Shown here: positions 29,148 to 37,514 of the stretch, one piece after another
Position numbering within the stretch: the first letter of the stretch is position 1
Layout of the letters: the number at the start of each line of letters is the position of its first letter
Made by a program: the position numbers and the translations under genes
Notes under the pieces: model-generated
Seen by the model: the letters and a program-made list of their open reading frames with translations, nothing else
Databases searched by the model: none
What the model was told of the DNA's origin: nothing
NCBI RefSeq assembly: GCF_004217415.1
Contig: NZ_SHLI01000001.1
Coordinates: forward strand, 1,693,239-1,757,238
Length of the DNA stretch: 64,000 nucleotides
Source: Spiribacter vilamensis
Lineage (GTDB): Bacteria; Pseudomonadota; Gammaproteobacteria; Nitrococcales; Nitrococcaceae
Reading direction: 5' to 3'

Positions 29148-30101
29148 ATGCCGATACCGGCCGACACCCCGTCCCACTACCGGCAGGACCGGCTCCGCCA
29201 GCTCCGGGCGTTCTGCTTTACCGCCGAGGCGGGCAGCATCTCCCGGGCGGCCGAACGCCTGTCGGTCACCCAGCCCTCGGTGTCGTTGCAGATACAGGCG
29301 CTCGAGCGAGAGCTCGACATCACCCTGCTCGAGCGCCGGGGACCACGCATCCGCCTCACCCCCGATGGCGAGGCGCTCTACGCCGAGGCCTATCGGCTGG
29401 TCGAGGCGATCGACGGGCTCGCGGAGCGCTTCGGCGAGGGCAATCGGCCGCTCGACAGCGGCCGGCTGGATATCGGCGCGGGGGAGTCATCGACGCTCTA
29501 TCTGCTGCCGCCCATCCTCGAGCCGTTCATGGCCGAGCACCCCCACGTCCAGGTGCGGCTGCACCACCTCTCGGTCGGCGAGCTCATGGAGGCACTGCGC
29601 CAGGACCAGGTCGACTTCGCCGTGGGCGCGATCCTCGATATGCCCGACGAGCTGCGCTACCAGGCGATCTACGCCTACGGCCTGTCGTTGATCACCCCTC
29701 CCGACCATCCGCTGGCGCGGCGCGATGTGATCACCATGCGGGACCTGGCGGGGCAGGACTACATCACACCGCCGCGGGAGATGACCACCTGGCGGTTGAT
29801 CGACCTGGTTTTCCAGCAGCATGCGGTGCGCTACCAGGTCCGCCTCGAGGTCGGTAGCTGGGAGGCCGTGAAGCGCTATGTCGGGCTGGGATTCGGGATC
29901 GCCATCGTCAGCAATGTCTGCCTGACCGAGGCCACTCCGGACATCGCCGTCCGCTCGCTGCCCGAGGTCTTCCCCAGGCGCACCTACGGCGCCATGTCGC
30001 GGCGCGGGCGGTTCCTGTCGCCACAGGCCCGGCGCTTCCTGGAGATGATGCGCCCCGATTTCTTCGACGCCGCGGATCTGCCGTCGGGACTGCGCGACTA
30101 G
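29148..30101 (+). CDS. LysR-family transcriptional regulator
   Basis: A 317-aa protein with an N-terminal winged helix (RQLRAFCFTAEAGSISRAAE … TQPSVSLQIQALERELD, residues 18-75) and a C-terminal periplasmic-binding-like effector domain (about 95-300). Overall it looks like the CbbR/CysB side of the family. It is divergent from aceA with a shared 115-bp control region, so it probably regulates aceA; the effector is unknown. The ATG at 29148 has CGGAG upstream; a TTG at 29121 is the only other option. Its stop shares CTAG with the stop of the OmpA-domain gene on the other strand. Confidence 0.88.
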   Translation: MPIPADTPSHYRQDRLRQLRAFCFTAEAGSISRAAERLSVTQPSVSLQIQALERELDITLLERRGPRIRLTPDGEALYAEAYRLVEAIDGLAERFGEGNRPLDSGRLDIGAGESSTLYLLPPILEPFMAEHPHVQVRLHHLSVGELMEALRQDQVDFAVGAILDMPDELRYQAIYAYGLSLITPPDHPLARRDVITMRDLAGQDYITPPREMTTWRLIDLVFQQHAVRYQVRLEVGSWEAVKRYVGLGFGIAIVSNVCLTEATPDIAVRSLPEVFPRRTYGAMSRRGRFLSPQARRFLEMMRPDFFDAADLPSGLRD

Positions 30102-31396
30102 CGGTTGCTGAGCCGCAGCTCGATGCGCCGGTTGCGTGCCAGATCCTCCGGATCGTCCCCCTCGGCCAGGGGCTGATACTCGCCATATCCCACCGCCGCG
30201 AGACGATCCGGCGGGACCCCCTGGTCGATCAGGAAGTACAGGATGGACTGGGCGCGCGCCGTCGAGAGCTCCCAGTTGGAGGGGAATTCCGCCGTGCTGA
30301 TCGGCCGCCGGTCGGTATGCCCCTCGACCTGTAGCACCCAGTCGATCTCCGGAGGAATCCGGTCGGCGATCCGCCGCAGTATCAGCGCCACCTGCTCGAG
30401 CCGCGCCTCGCCATCGGCGCCGATGTCGGCGGAGGCGGTCTCGAAGAAGAGCTCGGACTGGAACCGGAACCGGTCGCCGACGATCTCGATCTCCTCAATA
30501 TCGCCCAGCACCTCGCGCAGCCGCCCGAAGAACTCGGAGCGGTAGTCGGAGAGCTCCTCCACCTCCTCTGCCAGGGCGACGTTGAGGCGCTCTACCAGGG
30601 TGTCGATACGGGCCTGCTGCTCGGCCACGGTCTCCTCCTCGATCTGCAGCGACTCGGCCAGGCTGCTGATCTGGTCACGGAGCGCCTGTACCTGCTGGCG
30701 CAGCGATTCGACCCGCGCCTCGGCATCGGCGGTCAGCTGCTGCTCCTGTTCGATGGCGTCCTGCCGATCCTCGATCTCCGCCACGAGGTCCCGGATCCGC
30801 AGATCCCGCGTCTCGATCTTCTCCTGGGCGAGTCGCGTGCGCTCCTGTGCATCGGCAAGCCGGGCCTGGAGCTCGCGGTTGCGGTCACGGATCGCGCCCA
30901 TCTCTTCCTCGGTCTCATCGAGGCTGGCCTCGAGCTCGCCCACCCGCGATTCCAGATCGTCACGTACCGCCCGCAGGGCGGAGATGTCCTGCTGCAGCGA
31001 GGCGATCTCCATCAGGCTCGCCTCGAGGTCGGACTCGCCGATACGGACCTGCTCGCGGGCGGCTTCCAGCTCTTCACGGGTCAGTTCGAGGGCCTCACGC
31101 GCCTCGTCACGTTGCGAGAGTGTCGCATGCAGTTCCTCGTAGAGCCCGGAGACCTGCTCTTCCAGCCGGGCCCGCTGGTCGCGCTCCATGGACAGGGTAT
31201 CGGCCATCTCGGAGAGCTCGGCGCGCAGTGACTCCAGCGCCTGGTTGCGGTCGGTGAGCTGAGTACTCAGGTAGAGCTGGGAGACCACGAACAGCAGCAG
31301 CACGAAGACGAAGGCGAGCAGCACCGCCGCCAGCGCGTCGACGAACCCCGGCCAGATATTGACCGACGAGCGGTTACGGCGATCACCCCCGCGCAT
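30098..31396 (-). CDS. MotB/ZorB-like protein: one TM helix, long coiled coil, OmpA domain
   Basis: A 432-aa protein. A short cytoplasmic N-terminus is followed by one membrane helix (about 17-39) carrying Asp20 in WPGFVDAL, at the place of the proton-binding aspartate of MotB, ExbD and ZorB. Then comes an uninterrupted charged heptad-rich region (about 45-285), predicted coiled coil in the periplasm, and a C-terminal OmpA-like peptidoglycan-binding domain (about 305-432) with VEGHTDRR and the NRRIELRL end. With the MotA-like partner encoded seven bases upstream it should form a proton-driven stator unit anchored to the cell wall. The biological task is unknown; no flagellar, Tol or Zorya effector gene is adjacent. 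Confidence 0.88.
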   Translation of the reverse strand: MRGGDRRNRSSVNIWPGFVDALAAVLLAFVFVLLLFVVSQLYLSTQLTDRNQALESLRAELSEMADTLSMERDQRARLEEQVSGLYEELHATLSQRDEAREALELTREELEAAREQVRIGESDLEASLMEIASLQQDISALRAVRDDLESRVGELEASLDETEEEMGAIRDRNRELQARLADAQERTRLAQEKIETRDLRIRDLVAEIEDRQDAIEQEQQLTADAEARVESLRQQVQALRDQISSLAESLQIEEETVAEQQARIDTLVERLNVALAEEVEELSDYRSEFFGRLREVLGDIEEIEIVGDRFRFQSELFFETASADIGADGEARLEQVALILRRIADRIPPEIDWVLQVEGHTDRRPISTAEFPSNWELSTARAQSILYFLIDQGVPPDRLAAVGYGEYQPLAEGDDPEDLARNRRIELRLSNR

Positions 31397-31403
31397 CCGG
31401 CGA

Positions 31404-32549
31404 TCAGCCCCGGGCGTTGTCGTTGAGGTGGGAGACGGTGCGGGTGAGCAGCCGAACCTCGTCGCGCAGCTCGCTCAGGAGTCGTTCGCGGTCGGTGACC
31501 ATCTCCTGGCGCATGTCATGCAGCCCTTGGGCCATAGCTCGGAGCTGCTCGGTCTGTTCGCTCTCCTCGCTGCTGCGGGCCTCGCTGACATCGGCGAGCC
31601 GGCCGAGCACGCCCTGAAGTTCGGACTGGGTCCGGGTGAGGCCGATGAGCCCGCGCTGTTCGCTGTGCGACTGATCGGCAAGCCGCGACACCTCCTCGGT
31701 CAGCTCGATGATACGGGCATCGACCGTGCGGCGCTCCTCGTCGCCCCGCGCCATGATCCGCTGGAGCTTGTCGAGGCTGTCGGCGGTGTTCTCCAGCAGC
31801 GCCTGGATGTAGGCCGGCACCGAGCCGTCGGCATCGCCCCCCATGGCACCGCTCGACAGCCGTGTCTGCCCGGACAGCCACTCCTCGAGATCGTTATAGA
31901 AGCGGTTCTGGGCATGCGACGCCTGCAGATCGACGAACCCGAGCACCAGCGAACTGGCAAGACCGAACAGCGACGAGCTGAACGCCGTGCCCATGCCGGT
32001 AAGCGGCGCCTGCAGGCCATCGCGGAGTTCGGTGAAGATCTGACCGGCATCGGCGCCATCGATGCGCAGGTTGGTGATAACGCCCCCCACCGCGCGGAGC
32101 GTGTCGAGCAGCCCCCAGAACGTCCCCAGCAGTCCCAGGAACACCAGCAGACCGATCAGGTAGCGGGAGACATCGCGCGACTCGTCGAGCCGCGTCCGGA
32201 TCCCGTCGAGCACCGTGCGCATGGACGTCGCGGAGAGGCTGAACCGATCGCCCCGCCGGCCGGTGAGCATACGGGCCATGGAGCCCAGCAGCCGGCTGGT
32301 CGGCAGCGAGGGCGCATCGCCCTCCTCGGCATGACGGAACCGGTCCACCCAGTCCACCTCGGGCTTGAGGACGAGGACCTGCCGGCAGTTGATCACCAGG
32401 CCGATGAAAAGGACGCCGAGGATCATCCCGTTGAACACGGGGTTCGCCATGAAGGCATCGGTCAGCGGCTCGAGCAGCAGGCCGCTGACGGCGGCCACCG
32501 CCGCCAGAAAGATAACGATCCAGATCAGGACGCGATTCGGATTGCGCAC
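31404..32549 (-). CDS. MotA/TolQ/ExbB-family proton channel subunit with helical tail
   Basis: A 381-aa protein with four membrane segments: about 8-27, 38-59, 128-150 and 184-208. The last two (LLVFLGLLGTFWGLLDTLR and TGMGTAFSSSLFGLASSLV) match the conserved TM3/TM4 pore helices of MotA/ExbB/TolQ, including the Thr/Ser residues lining the channel. A long cytoplasmic tail (about 212-381) is predicted helical and heptad-like, reminiscent of ZorA, not of ExbB or TolQ, which lack such a tail. The GTG start follows GGGGGAAT. It is the first gene of a two-gene unit with the OmpA-domain protein. Function unassigned. Confidence 0.86.
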   Translation of the reverse strand: MRNPNRVLIWIVIFLAAVAAVSGLLLEPLTDAFMANPVFNGMILGVLFIGLVINCRQVLVLKPEVDWVDRFRHAEEGDAPSLPTSRLLGSMARMLTGRRGDRFSLSATSMRTVLDGIRTRLDESRDVSRYLIGLLVFLGLLGTFWGLLDTLRAVGGVITNLRIDGADAGQIFTELRDGLQAPLTGMGTAFSSSLFGLASSLVLGFVDLQASHAQNRFYNDLEEWLSGQTRLSSGAMGGDADGSVPAYIQALLENTADSLDKLQRIMARGDEERRTVDARIIELTEEVSRLADQSHSEQRGLIGLTRTQSELQGVLGRLADVSEARSSEESEQTEQLRAMAQGLHDMRQEMVTDRERLLSELRDEVRLLTRTVSHLNDNARG

Positions 32550-32656
32550 ACCATTCCCCCGGTTGGATCTTCACACATCGGCCACACCATACCGTGATTT
32601 GCCGCTGGTTGTATCCTGTGGCTGCGTTGGCGGCCGCGGTTCGCTATCCTCGCTGC

Positions 32657-33706
32657 ATGAATGATGCGATGCGGATCTACCGGAGTGCGCTCGGTCTCGC
32701 CCTGCTGGTGCTGACCGGCTTTCTCGTCTACTGGCTGCAGCCGATCCTCACCCCGTTCCTGGCGGGCGCACTGCTCGCCTACCTCGGTAATCCGCTGGCC
32801 AGTCGGCTCCAGCGAATCGGCCTCAACCGGACCGTGTCGGTCAGCCTGGTCTTTCTCGCGCTCACGGCGCTCGCCGTGGCGGTGACGCTGATGCTCATTC
32901 CGCTGGTGGGCCGTCAGATCGGGACGCTGCAGTCCCAGCTACCGGCAATGCTCGAATGGGCCCAGACCCGGGCATTGCCCTGGCTCGAAGCGGCACTCGG
33001 CGTCGATGCCTCGCTGCTTGATCTCGACGTCATTCGCGACACCCTGTCCGCCCACTGGCAGTCCACCGGCAACGTCGCCGCCGGTATCCTCCAGCGCGTC
33101 ACCGCATCGGGCTTCGCGCTGGCGGGGGCACTGGCGAGCCTCGCCCTGGTGCCGGTGGTGGCGTTCTACCTGCTTCGGGACTGGAACAATGTCCTCGCCG
33201 CCAGCCTTGCACTGGTGCCCGATGCCTGGCGCGACACGGTGGCAGGGCTCGCCCGGGAATGCGACGAGGTGGTGGGCGCGTTTCTGCGCGGTCAGCTGCT
33301 GGTGATGATCCTGCTCGGCCTTTTCTACGCGCTGGGGCTGTGGCTCGTCGGTATCCAGCTGGGCCTGTTGATCGGGCTGCTCTCGGGGCTGGCCGCCGTT
33401 GTACCCTATCTCGGCTTTATCGTCGGTATCGCCGCGGCAACAATCGCGACGCTGTTCCAGTTCAACGACTGGCTGCTCCCGTTACTACTGGTATGGGGCG
33501 TCTACGGCGCCGGGCAGATGCTGGAGTCGGTAGTGTTCACGCCGCTGTTCGTCGGCGACCGGATCGGTCTGCATCCGGTTGTCGTGATCTTCGCGGTGCT
33601 CGCCGGTGGCCAGTTGTTCGGCTTCGCGGGGGTGCTCCTCGCGCTTCCCATCGCCGCCGTCATCGCCGTTTTGCTGCGCCACGCCCATGCCTTCGTCACC
33701 GGATAG
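32657..33706 (+). CDS. AI-2E/PerM-family transporter
   Basis: A 349-aa membrane protein of the AI-2E (UPF0118) family: two N-terminal helices, a soluble-looking middle (about 85-150) and four to five C-terminal helices, with the family sequence VPYLGFIVGI near residue 250 and a conserved hairpin region. Members have been linked to autoinducer-2 export, Na+/H+ antiport or permease roles, so the substrate is not predictable. The first convincing ATG is 32657, without a clear ribosome site. It heads a plus-strand unit through lrgB. Confidence 0.85.
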   Translation: MNDAMRIYRSALGLALLVLTGFLVYWLQPILTPFLAGALLAYLGNPLASRLQRIGLNRTVSVSLVFLALTALAVAVTLMLIPLVGRQIGTLQSQLPAMLEWAQTRALPWLEAALGVDASLLDLDVIRDTLSAHWQSTGNVAAGILQRVTASGFALAGALASLALVPVVAFYLLRDWNNVLAASLALVPDAWRDTVAGLARECDEVVGAFLRGQLLVMILLGLFYALGLWLVGIQLGLLIGLLSGLAAVVPYLGFIVGIAAATIATLFQFNDWLLPLLLVWGVYGAGQMLESVVFTPLFVGDRIGLHPVVVIFAVLAGGQLFGFAGVLLALPIAAVIAVLLRHAHAFVTG

Positions 33707-33713
33707 GGGAATG

Positions 33714-33905
33714 ATGTCCAAGCCCAAACCGCTCCCGCCACCGCCGCGCGAGCCCGATCTGGACGAGTGTTGCGGTAGCGGCTGTGATCCCTGTGTCTTC
33801 GATCTCTACGACCAGCGGCTGGAGCGCTGGCGAACGCGCTGCGAGGCCATCGAGGCCGAGAATCGCGCGGCCGGACATGACCCGGCGGGAGATACGGGCC
33901 GATGA
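33714..33905 (+). CDS. oxidoreductase-like small Cys-rich protein (OXLD1-like domain)
   Basis: A 63-aa protein built around PPREPDLDECCGSGCDPCVFDLYDQ, the oxidoreductase-like domain (PF09791-type) with four closely spaced cysteines. The same domain occurs in the human mitochondrial protein OXLD1. The cysteine cluster may bind a metal or take part in redox chemistry; no activity is established. Two adjacent ATGs (33711 and 33714) are possible; the second has the better distance to AGGGG. Its stop overlaps the ATG of the J-protein gene (ATGA). Confidence 0.8.
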   Translation: MSKPKPLPPPPREPDLDECCGSGCDPCVFDLYDQRLERWRTRCEAIEAENRAAGHDPAGDTGR

Positions 33906-34396
33906 TGCGCCTGTTCAGCCTGCTACTGATCATCCTCGCGCTGGCGTTCCTGCTCTCGCCCCGATTCCGGCAATGGCTGCGCGCGCGGGCACCGATCTTC
34001 ATCCTCGGCGCAATCGCCGTCGTCGCCATCGTGCTGGCCATCAGCGGCCGGCTCAACTGGATTTTCGCGGCCATCAGTGCCGCCCTGCCGGTGATCTGGC
34101 GCCTCGCGCCACTGCTCCGCTTTCTGCCACTGGTGGCACGGCTCACCGGGCGTCGCCGCGGCAAACAGGGGGACGAAACCGACACCGACGGTCAGCGACC
34201 CGCTTCGCGTAACGGCCGCATGACCCGCGAGGAGGCCGGCGAGCTGCTGGGCGTCGAAGCCGACGCCGACCGCGAGGAGGTACTCGCCGCGCATCGACGA
34301 CTGATGCAGCGGCTGCACCCGGATCGTGGTGGCACCGACTACCTGGCGGCACGCCTCAACGAGGCGCGCGATGTCCTGCTCGGGGGGCGACGCTGA
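33902..34396 (+). CDS. membrane-anchored J-domain protein (Pam18/DjlA-like)
   Basis: A 164-aa protein with hydrophobic segments at about 4-20, 31-48 and 52-70, then a polar linker and a C-terminal J-domain (about 108-160) with the essential HPD tripeptide in MQRLHPDRGGTDYLAARLNEA. This architecture, with helices first and a J-domain last, is that of Tim14/Pam18-type co-chaperones, which recruit Hsp70 (DnaK) to a membrane. The client is unknown. It overlaps the upstream Cys-rich gene by four bases and lrgA by one. Confidence 0.88.
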   Translation: MMRLFSLLLIILALAFLLSPRFRQWLRARAPIFILGAIAVVAIVLAISGRLNWIFAAISAALPVIWRLAPLLRFLPLVARLTGRRRGKQGDETDTDGQRPASRNGRMTREEAGELLGVEADADREEVLAAHRRLMQRLHPDRGGTDYLAARLNEARDVLLGGRR

Positions 34397-34749
34397 TGGC
34401 CGGCATGATTGCTCTGGTGCTCTCACTGCAGCTCGTCGGCGAGGTAATGGTCCGGCTGACCGGCGCCCCCGTCCCGGGCCCCGTCATCGGGATGCTCCTG
34501 CTGGTCGGTGTTCTGGCACTGCGCGGCGGACCGCCCGAACCGCTCTCGCGCCTCGCCGAGACCCTGATCGGTCATCTCTCGCTGCTGTTCATCCCGGCCG
34601 GGGTGGGGGTGATCAGCTACCTGGGTCTGCTCGCGGACCGGTGGCTGGCGGTATCCATAACGGTGGTTGCGAGCACCCTGATCAGCCTTCTGGCAACCGC
34701 GGTAACACTCCGCCTTCTGCTCCGGCGGCGAGACATGGAGGGTTCTTAG
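34396..34749 (+). CDS. lrgA: CidA/LrgA-family membrane protein
   Basis: A 117-aa four-helix membrane protein with GAPVPGPVIGMLLLV near residue 23 and FIPAGVGVISY in the middle, both family hallmarks. LrgA/CidA proteins are holin-like or small-solute transport partners of LrgB, linked to control of cell lysis and to pyruvate or glycolate movement. The start overlaps the stop of the J-protein gene (TGATG) and the stop overlaps the GTG of lrgB. Confidence 0.9.
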   Translation: MAGMIALVLSLQLVGEVMVRLTGAPVPGPVIGMLLLVGVLALRGGPPEPLSRLAETLIGHLSLLFIPAGVGVISYLGLLADRWLAVSITVVASTLISLLATAVTLRLLLRRRDMEGS

Positions 34750-35468
34750 TGGAGGGGTTTTTCCAGGTCTGGGCCTATCTCGAGGAGCAACCCCTGCTCT
34801 GGCTGACGGTAACCGTCACGACCTATGCACTGGCGCAGTGGCTGTTCGCCACCAGCCGCCGGTTTCCGCTGCTCAACCCGGTCCTGATCGCGGTCGTGGC
34901 GACCGTGCTGCTGTTGCTGGCAACCGACACGAGCTACGACACCTACTTCGAGGGGGCGCAGTTCGTCCACTTCCTGCTCGGACCCGTGACCGTGCTGCTG
35001 GCCATTCCCCTCTACGAGCAGCTGCCGCGACTCCAGCGCCAGTGGCTGCCGATCGTGGTGGCGCTGGGCGTGGGCTCGGTCACCGCCATCGGCAGCGCCG
35101 TTGCCATCGGCTATGCGCTGGGACTGGGGCCGACCACGTTGCTCTCGCTGATGCCCAAGTCGGCGACGACACCGATCGCCATCGGCGTCGCGGAGAAACT
35201 CGGGGGCGAGGCCTCGCTGACGGCCGTTTTCGTCATCATGACCGGGATTACCGTCGCAGTGGCGGGCATCCCTTTGCTACGGCTGATAGGCGAGCGCGAC
35301 GGGACAGTAAAAGGATTCGCGATGGGCGTAGCCGGGCATGGCATCGCCACCGCCCGGGCGTTTCAGCACGGCCAGCCGACAGGCGCCTACGCGGGACTGG
35401 GGATGGGGCTCAACGCCACCCTGACCGCGCTGCTGGCGCCGCTGGTCGCCTGGTTACTGGGCCTTTGA
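34749..35468 (+). CDS. lrgB: LrgB/CidB-family membrane protein
   Basis: A 239-aa membrane protein with the LrgB signatures FLLGPVTVLLAIPLYEQ near residue 77, LMPKSATTPIAI near residue 135 and GVAGHGIATARAFQ near residue 195. The GTG at 34749 shares a base with the lrgA TAG and starts the family N-terminus (EGFFQVWAYLEEQ). In plants the fused LrgAB homologue PLGG1 carries glycolate/glycerate; in bacteria pyruvate uptake has been reported. It overlaps the convergent yceI gene by 15 bases. Confidence 0.93.
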   Translation: MEGFFQVWAYLEEQPLLWLTVTVTTYALAQWLFATSRRFPLLNPVLIAVVATVLLLLATDTSYDTYFEGAQFVHFLLGPVTVLLAIPLYEQLPRLQRQWLPIVVALGVGSVTAIGSAVAIGYALGLGPTTLLSLMPKSATTPIAIGVAEKLGGEASLTAVFVIMTGITVAVAGIPLLRLIGERDGTVKGFAMGVAGHGIATARAFQHGQPTGAYAGLGMGLNATLTALLAPLVAWLLGL

Positions 35469-36044
35469 CAAGGTGAGATCGACAACCACGCGCACCTCGT
35501 GGTCCGATACCGATGGATCGCTCCAGTCACCCTGGCCAACGCCGAAGCGGGTCCGGTCGATGACCACCGAGCCGTCCATGAACGCCCGATTGCCATCGGT
35601 CTCCCAGGTAAACGGCAGCGTTACCGGATGGGTGTTCTCGCGAATGGTGAGCGTGCCGGCCGCCTCGTAGCCCTCCGCGGTCGAGGTTATCTCGTCGGCG
35701 ACATAGGTCGCTTCGGGGAATGCATCGACGTTGAACCAGTCTTCACCCGGCAGGGCCGAGTCGCGCTGGGAGCTTCCGGTCTCGACACTGCCGGTCCGGA
35801 TGCGTACGTCGAACCGGCTGCCCGGGAGATCGTCGGCGGAGAAACGCAGATCCGCGTCGAAGGACTCGAATCGGCCCTCGAACTCCCCGCCCTGCTGGGT
35901 CGCCTCGAAGCCGAGCCGGCTGTCCTCATCGACCACCGTCCACTGGGTAGCGGCCAGGGCGGGGGCGGGGGCGCCGATCATCACGGTGGCTGTCAGCCCG
36001 GCGGCGATCAGCCGGTTCGTCATGCGAACAAAGCGCTGAGTCAT
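35454..36044 (-). CDS. YceI-family periplasmic protein
   Basis: A 196-aa protein with a signal peptide (ending APALAATQW, cleavage near residue 32) and a lipocalin-like YceI domain: WTVVDEDSRLGFEATQQGGEF, then FDVRIRTGSVETGSSQRD and a C-terminal LTLSKAQ. The family binds polyprenoid chains in a hydrophobic pocket and may deliver isoprenoid quinones or take part in base-induced stress. It is two bases after the cytochrome b561 gene, a pairing common in proteobacteria. Confidence 0.92.
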   Translation of the reverse strand: MTQRFVRMTNRLIAAGLTATVMIGAPAPALAATQWTVVDEDSRLGFEATQQGGEFEGRFESFDADLRFSADDLPGSRFDVRIRTGSVETGSSQRDSALPGEDWFNVDAFPEATYVADEITSTAEGYEAAGTLTIRENTHPVTLPFTWETDGNRAFMDGSVVIDRTRFGVGQGDWSDPSVSDHEVRVVVDLTLSKAQ

Positions 36045-36046
36045 GG

Positions 36047-36619
36047 TTAATCCCTCTTCTCCGAACCATGGCGCACGGGCAGCATGCGTCGGAGAATGTT
36101 GTCGCGAAGGACGAAGTGGTGTCGCAGTGCACCGCCGATATGGGCAGTAAGCACGACCACGAAGCCCCAGAAAAAGGTCAGATGCAGGGTGCTCGCTAGC
36201 CCCCCCAGTGACTCGCTAGCCGGGGTCAGATTGGGGATCTGGACCAGCCCGAAGACATTGAGCGGGAAATTGGCAGCGGAGTTGATGACGTAGCCCGAGA
36301 GCGGCATGAGCAGCATCAGCGCGTACAGCGAGCGATGCCCGGCCTTCGCGAGCCATTTCTCATGACGCGGCAACGTATCCGGCAGCGGCGGCGTGATGTT
36401 GATCCAGCGCCAGACCAGTCGCAGCACCACCAGTGCCAGGAGCGTAATGCCCAGGCTCTTGTGCAGCGAGTAGAGCTGGAACTGTGCGGCACCCGCCGGC
36501 ATGTTCACCATGATCCACCCGAGCACCATCGAGGTGGCGATCCCGGCCGCCATGAGCCAGTGCAGCAGTTGAGCACCGGCGCCCCAGAACGTAGCGGTGT
36601 TGCGTACAGCGATCATCAA
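36047..36619 (-). CDS. cytochrome b561
   Basis: A 190-aa four-helix membrane cytochrome with conserved haem-ligand histidines in the helices: QLLHWLMAA near residue 20, YSLHKSLG near residue 53, STLHLTFFW near residue 144 and LTAHIGGALRHHF near residue 160. It fits the bacterial CybB type, which moves electrons between quinol and periplasmic acceptors such as superoxide. Coupled with the downstream yceI gene. Confidence 0.92.
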   Translation of the reverse strand: MMIAVRNTATFWGAGAQLLHWLMAAGIATSMVLGWIMVNMPAGAAQFQLYSLHKSLGITLLALVVLRLVWRWINITPPLPDTLPRHEKWLAKAGHRSLYALMLLMPLSGYVINSAANFPLNVFGLVQIPNLTPASESLGGLASTLHLTFFWGFVVVLTAHIGGALRHHFVLRDNILRRMLPVRHGSEKRD

Positions 36620-36648
36620 CCCTCAGACCTCGCAGTAGCAGACTCGGT

Positions 36649-37452
36649 TCAGCGCATGCCCCGGGCCGTCTTGATGGTGTCATAGGCCTTCTGGATATCC
36701 TGGGCGCGCTCCTTGGCGATCCGCATCATTTCCTCCGGCAATCCCTTGGCGACGAGCTTGTCGGGGTGGTGCTCGCTCATGAGCTTGCGCCAGGCCTTTT
36801 TGACCTCCGCGTCGCTGGCATCCGAAGAGACCCCCAGGGTGTCGTAGGCGTTCTCGAGCTCCGACTCGGTCCCTGACTGGTTGGCGGCCTGTCCGCCCAT
36901 CATGGTCTCGAGCCGGGCGAAATCCTCCTCCGAGAGACCCAGCCCCAGGGCGATGCGACGCAGCATGTCGCGCTCGGCATCGTCGAACTTACCGTCGGCA
37001 AGGGCCGCCTGGATCTGGATCTCGAGGAAGACGCGGACCAGCTGGACATGGCCCCGGCAGTAGCGGCGGAACTCTTCCAGCGTCTGGTCCAGATCGGCCT
37101 CGCCGTCACGTCCGGCGCTGAAGTAGCTGATCGCCTCCTCGCGCTGCGTCGGGTTGAGATCCATGCGCGCCATAACCTGGTTGGCGACGCGGATCTCGGC
37201 CTCGCTGACCCGCCCGTCGGCCTTGCAGACATGGCCCATGACCACGAACACACTGCGAAAGAAAGCGGCGTGGACCATCTGGCGATGGCCCGATCCCCCG
37301 CCGCCGAAGACACCGCCCAGGCCTCCTGCGGCCTTGCGGGCGAGGCCCCGGTCAAAGAAGTTGCCAATGACGAGGCCGATCAGCGCACCGATCCAGCCGC
37401 CGGCGAGTCCCCCGAACACGGCGCCGAGGATTTTCCCGATCCAGATATTCAT
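36649..37452 (-). CDS. djlA: DjlA-type co-chaperone
   Basis: A 267-aa protein: one N-terminal glycine-rich membrane segment (about 5-35), a TerB-like helical domain (about 60-180) and a C-terminal J-domain (about 200-267) with HPD in LMSEHHPDKLVAKG. DjlA is an inner-membrane J-protein that recruits DnaK and in E. coli modulates the Rcs envelope stress pathway. It is the second membrane J-protein in this window (see 33902-34396). Confidence 0.93.
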   Translation of the reverse strand: MNIWIGKILGAVFGGLAGGWIGALIGLVIGNFFDRGLARKAAGGLGGVFGGGGSGHRQMVHAAFFRSVFVVMGHVCKADGRVSEAEIRVANQVMARMDLNPTQREEAISYFSAGRDGEADLDQTLEEFRRYCRGHVQLVRVFLEIQIQAALADGKFDDAERDMLRRIALGLGLSEEDFARLETMMGGQAANQSGTESELENAYDTLGVSSDASDAEVKKAWRKLMSEHHPDKLVAKGLPEEMMRIAKERAQDIQKAYDTIKTARGMR

Positions 37453-37514
37453 GGCGTAAGGATGCCGTTACCGCCTCCAGACGTCCATGGATGGATGCAA
37501 AGAACAGCGCCGCG

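Noticed and set aside
30098-32549. A complete Zorya anti-phage system
   Set aside because: Only the ZorA/ZorB-like motor pair is present; no helicase, nuclease or ZorC-type gene lies beside it, and the neighbours are a LysR gene and a PerM transporter.
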